A DNA stretch of 11,674 bases from Candidatus Woesearchaeota archaeon. GTDB lineage: Archaea; Nanobdellota; Nanobdellia; Woesearchaeales; GW2011-AR4. The stretch spans positions 1 to 11,674 of the forward strand of contig JACPMT010000013.1 of the NCBI GenBank assembly GCA_016185815.1, written 5' to 3'. The notes below the pieces were generated by a model, which searched no databases, was not told where the DNA came from, and saw only the letters and a program-made list of their open reading frames with translations. Numbering within the stretch: the stretch's first letter is position 1; every line of letters starts with the position of its first letter. This document shows positions 11,012 to 11,674 of the stretch, one piece after another. A program made the position numbers and the translations under genes.

Positions 11012-11472
11012 TTTCCCACCTTTTGTTTTTCTTTATCTTTTAATAATTTACTTCGCATGACTTTAAAACTACCCATTTTATTATAATAAACTAATAGATT
11101 ATGTAATTCTTGTTTATTAGAGAAATTGTTTAAATTTTTAATATTCTCAATTCTACTGAGATTTGACATTAAGTAATAATTCTCGTATTCTAAATGTTTT
11201 AATCTCTTAAATATCCTCAATCTGGCTAATCCTACCTTAATGAATCGATAAAGATCTTCGATGAGATTTCTTGTTAACTGTTGTTTGATTATTGCTATAA
11301 CTAAAATAGCAACTCCAAAATAGATAGAGTACTTAATGGCTCTGTTTAGACCAAAGAAAATTGATAAAAAAGTGATTATAGCAGCAAACCCCGCAGCAAA
11401 TCCACCAGCCAATTTTATGAATGATATGAAATTATTACCTATGTCCTTAAAATAATTGAACCACTTTTTCAT
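11008..11472 (-). CDS. Two-helix membrane protein with helical cytosolic tail
   Basis: Protein of 154 residues from the ATG at 11472. A TTG at 11490 would add six residues but lies inside the upstream gene. Two membrane segments (LAGGFAAGFAAIITFLSIFF and YSIYFGVAILVIAIIK) are followed by about 90 residues that are basic and helical, likely cytosolic. The upstream partial gene stops two bases before this ATG, and the stop TGA overlaps the next ATG, so three genes are tightly coupled. No motif is recognised and no function is assigned. Confidence 0.65.
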   Translation of the reverse strand: MKKWFNYFKDIGNNFISFIKLAGGFAAGFAAIITFLSIFFGLNRAIKYSIYFGVAILVIAIIKQQLTRNLIEDLYRFIKVGLARLRIFKRLKHLEYENYYLMSNLSRIENIKNLNNFSNKQELHNLLVYYNKMGSFKVMRSKLLKDKEKQKVGK

Positions 11473-11474
11473 TG

Positions 11475-11674
11475 TTATCTTCTTTTCCAATTAAGATTTG
11501 CTTGAACATTAAAATTTGATACATTATTACTATACCAAATTTTCAATGCGAATATGGCTATTATTCCTAAAAGAACTGCAAAAAATAAAAACCATAATTT
11601 AAATTCTGAAATATTATTACCAAAAAATCTTTCGCTAAATGAAATCCTAACTAAAACTATTGATAGGATTATGC
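11475..11674 (-). CDS. Partial membrane protein gene, 5' end beyond the window
   Basis: An open frame runs from the window edge to TAA at 11475, giving at least 65 C-terminal residues. A membrane segment (WFLFFAVLLGIIAIFALKIW) precedes a short polar tail ending NLNWKRR. A first hydrophobic stretch (IILSIVLVRISF) lies at the window edge. It ends two bases before the next gene's ATG, so it is the upstream known member of the small membrane-protein operon. The start is outside the window and the family is unknown. Confidence 0.6.
   Translation of the reverse strand, partial: IILSIVLVRISFSERFFGNNISEFKLWFLFFAVLLGIIAIFALKIWYSNNVSNFNVQANLNWKRR

Noticed and set aside
1..11674. CRISPR array or insertion sequence
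   Set aside because: No regularly spaced repeats with unique spacers, no transposase and no paired terminal inverted repeats were seen. The surface-protein repeats are coding repeats.

Overview
The window looks archaeal. Three tRNA genes carry five introns between them, all with bulge-helix-bulge (BHB) type junctions. Several genes have an AT-rich TATA element about 26-28 bases before a leaderless start codon. Where ribosome binding sites are visible they are GGTG/GAGG-type. The window also encodes part of a Hel308/Ski2-like helicase and a short peptide that begins like an archaeal type IV pilin. The many small orphan membrane proteins, low GC, non-canonical tRNA introns and half-sized helicase suggest a DPANN-type archaeon (Woesearchaeota/Pacearchaeota-like). 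That lineage is an inference; no rRNA is present to test it.

Layout. 1-1511 (+): an HExxH metalloprotease-like protein, a nitroreductase, and a single-domain rhodanese whose start overlaps the nitroreductase end. 1578-2568 (-): a four-helix membrane protein and a secreted helical protein, each with its own TATA box. 2663-2755 (-): tRNA-Arg(GCG) with a 20-base intron. 2756-3000: non-coding, with four small hairpins. 3001-4557 (-): the C-terminal half only of a Hel308-like helicase. 4606-4836 (-): a probable frameshifted small gene. 4838-8442 (-): two adjacent secreted proteins built from PKD/cadherin-like Ig-fold repeats, the upstream one a lipoprotein; they share a nearly identical 53-base stretch. 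8616-9779 (-): the most unusual region (next paragraph). 9780-10348 (-): a VapBC-type toxin-antitoxin pair with a direct-repeat operator. 10413-11674 (-): an AT-rich operon of four small membrane proteins, including a 38-residue pilin-like peptide that overlaps its upstream neighbour by ATGA.

The unusual region reads, in transcription order: a TATA box; 17 bases that match the 5' end of an intronless tRNA-Asn at 15 of 17 positions; a second TATA box; a leaderless gene for a helix-turn-helix plus PD-(D/E)XK-like nuclease; then a complete tRNA-Asn(GTT). The nuclease stop codon is formed by U8-A9-G10 of that tRNA. The tRNA-Asn has one intron in its D-loop, at the same position where the upstream remnant stops matching, and a second in its anticodon loop. 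After a GC-rich foldable spacer comes tRNA-Ile(GAT), also with two introns. I see no TATA box at the right distance before tRNA-Asn, so it is probably transcribed through the nuclease gene. I infer that a nuclease cassette entered a tRNA-Asn gene and was followed by, or supplied, a rebuilt tRNA 5' end. This is the best candidate here for an undescribed system.
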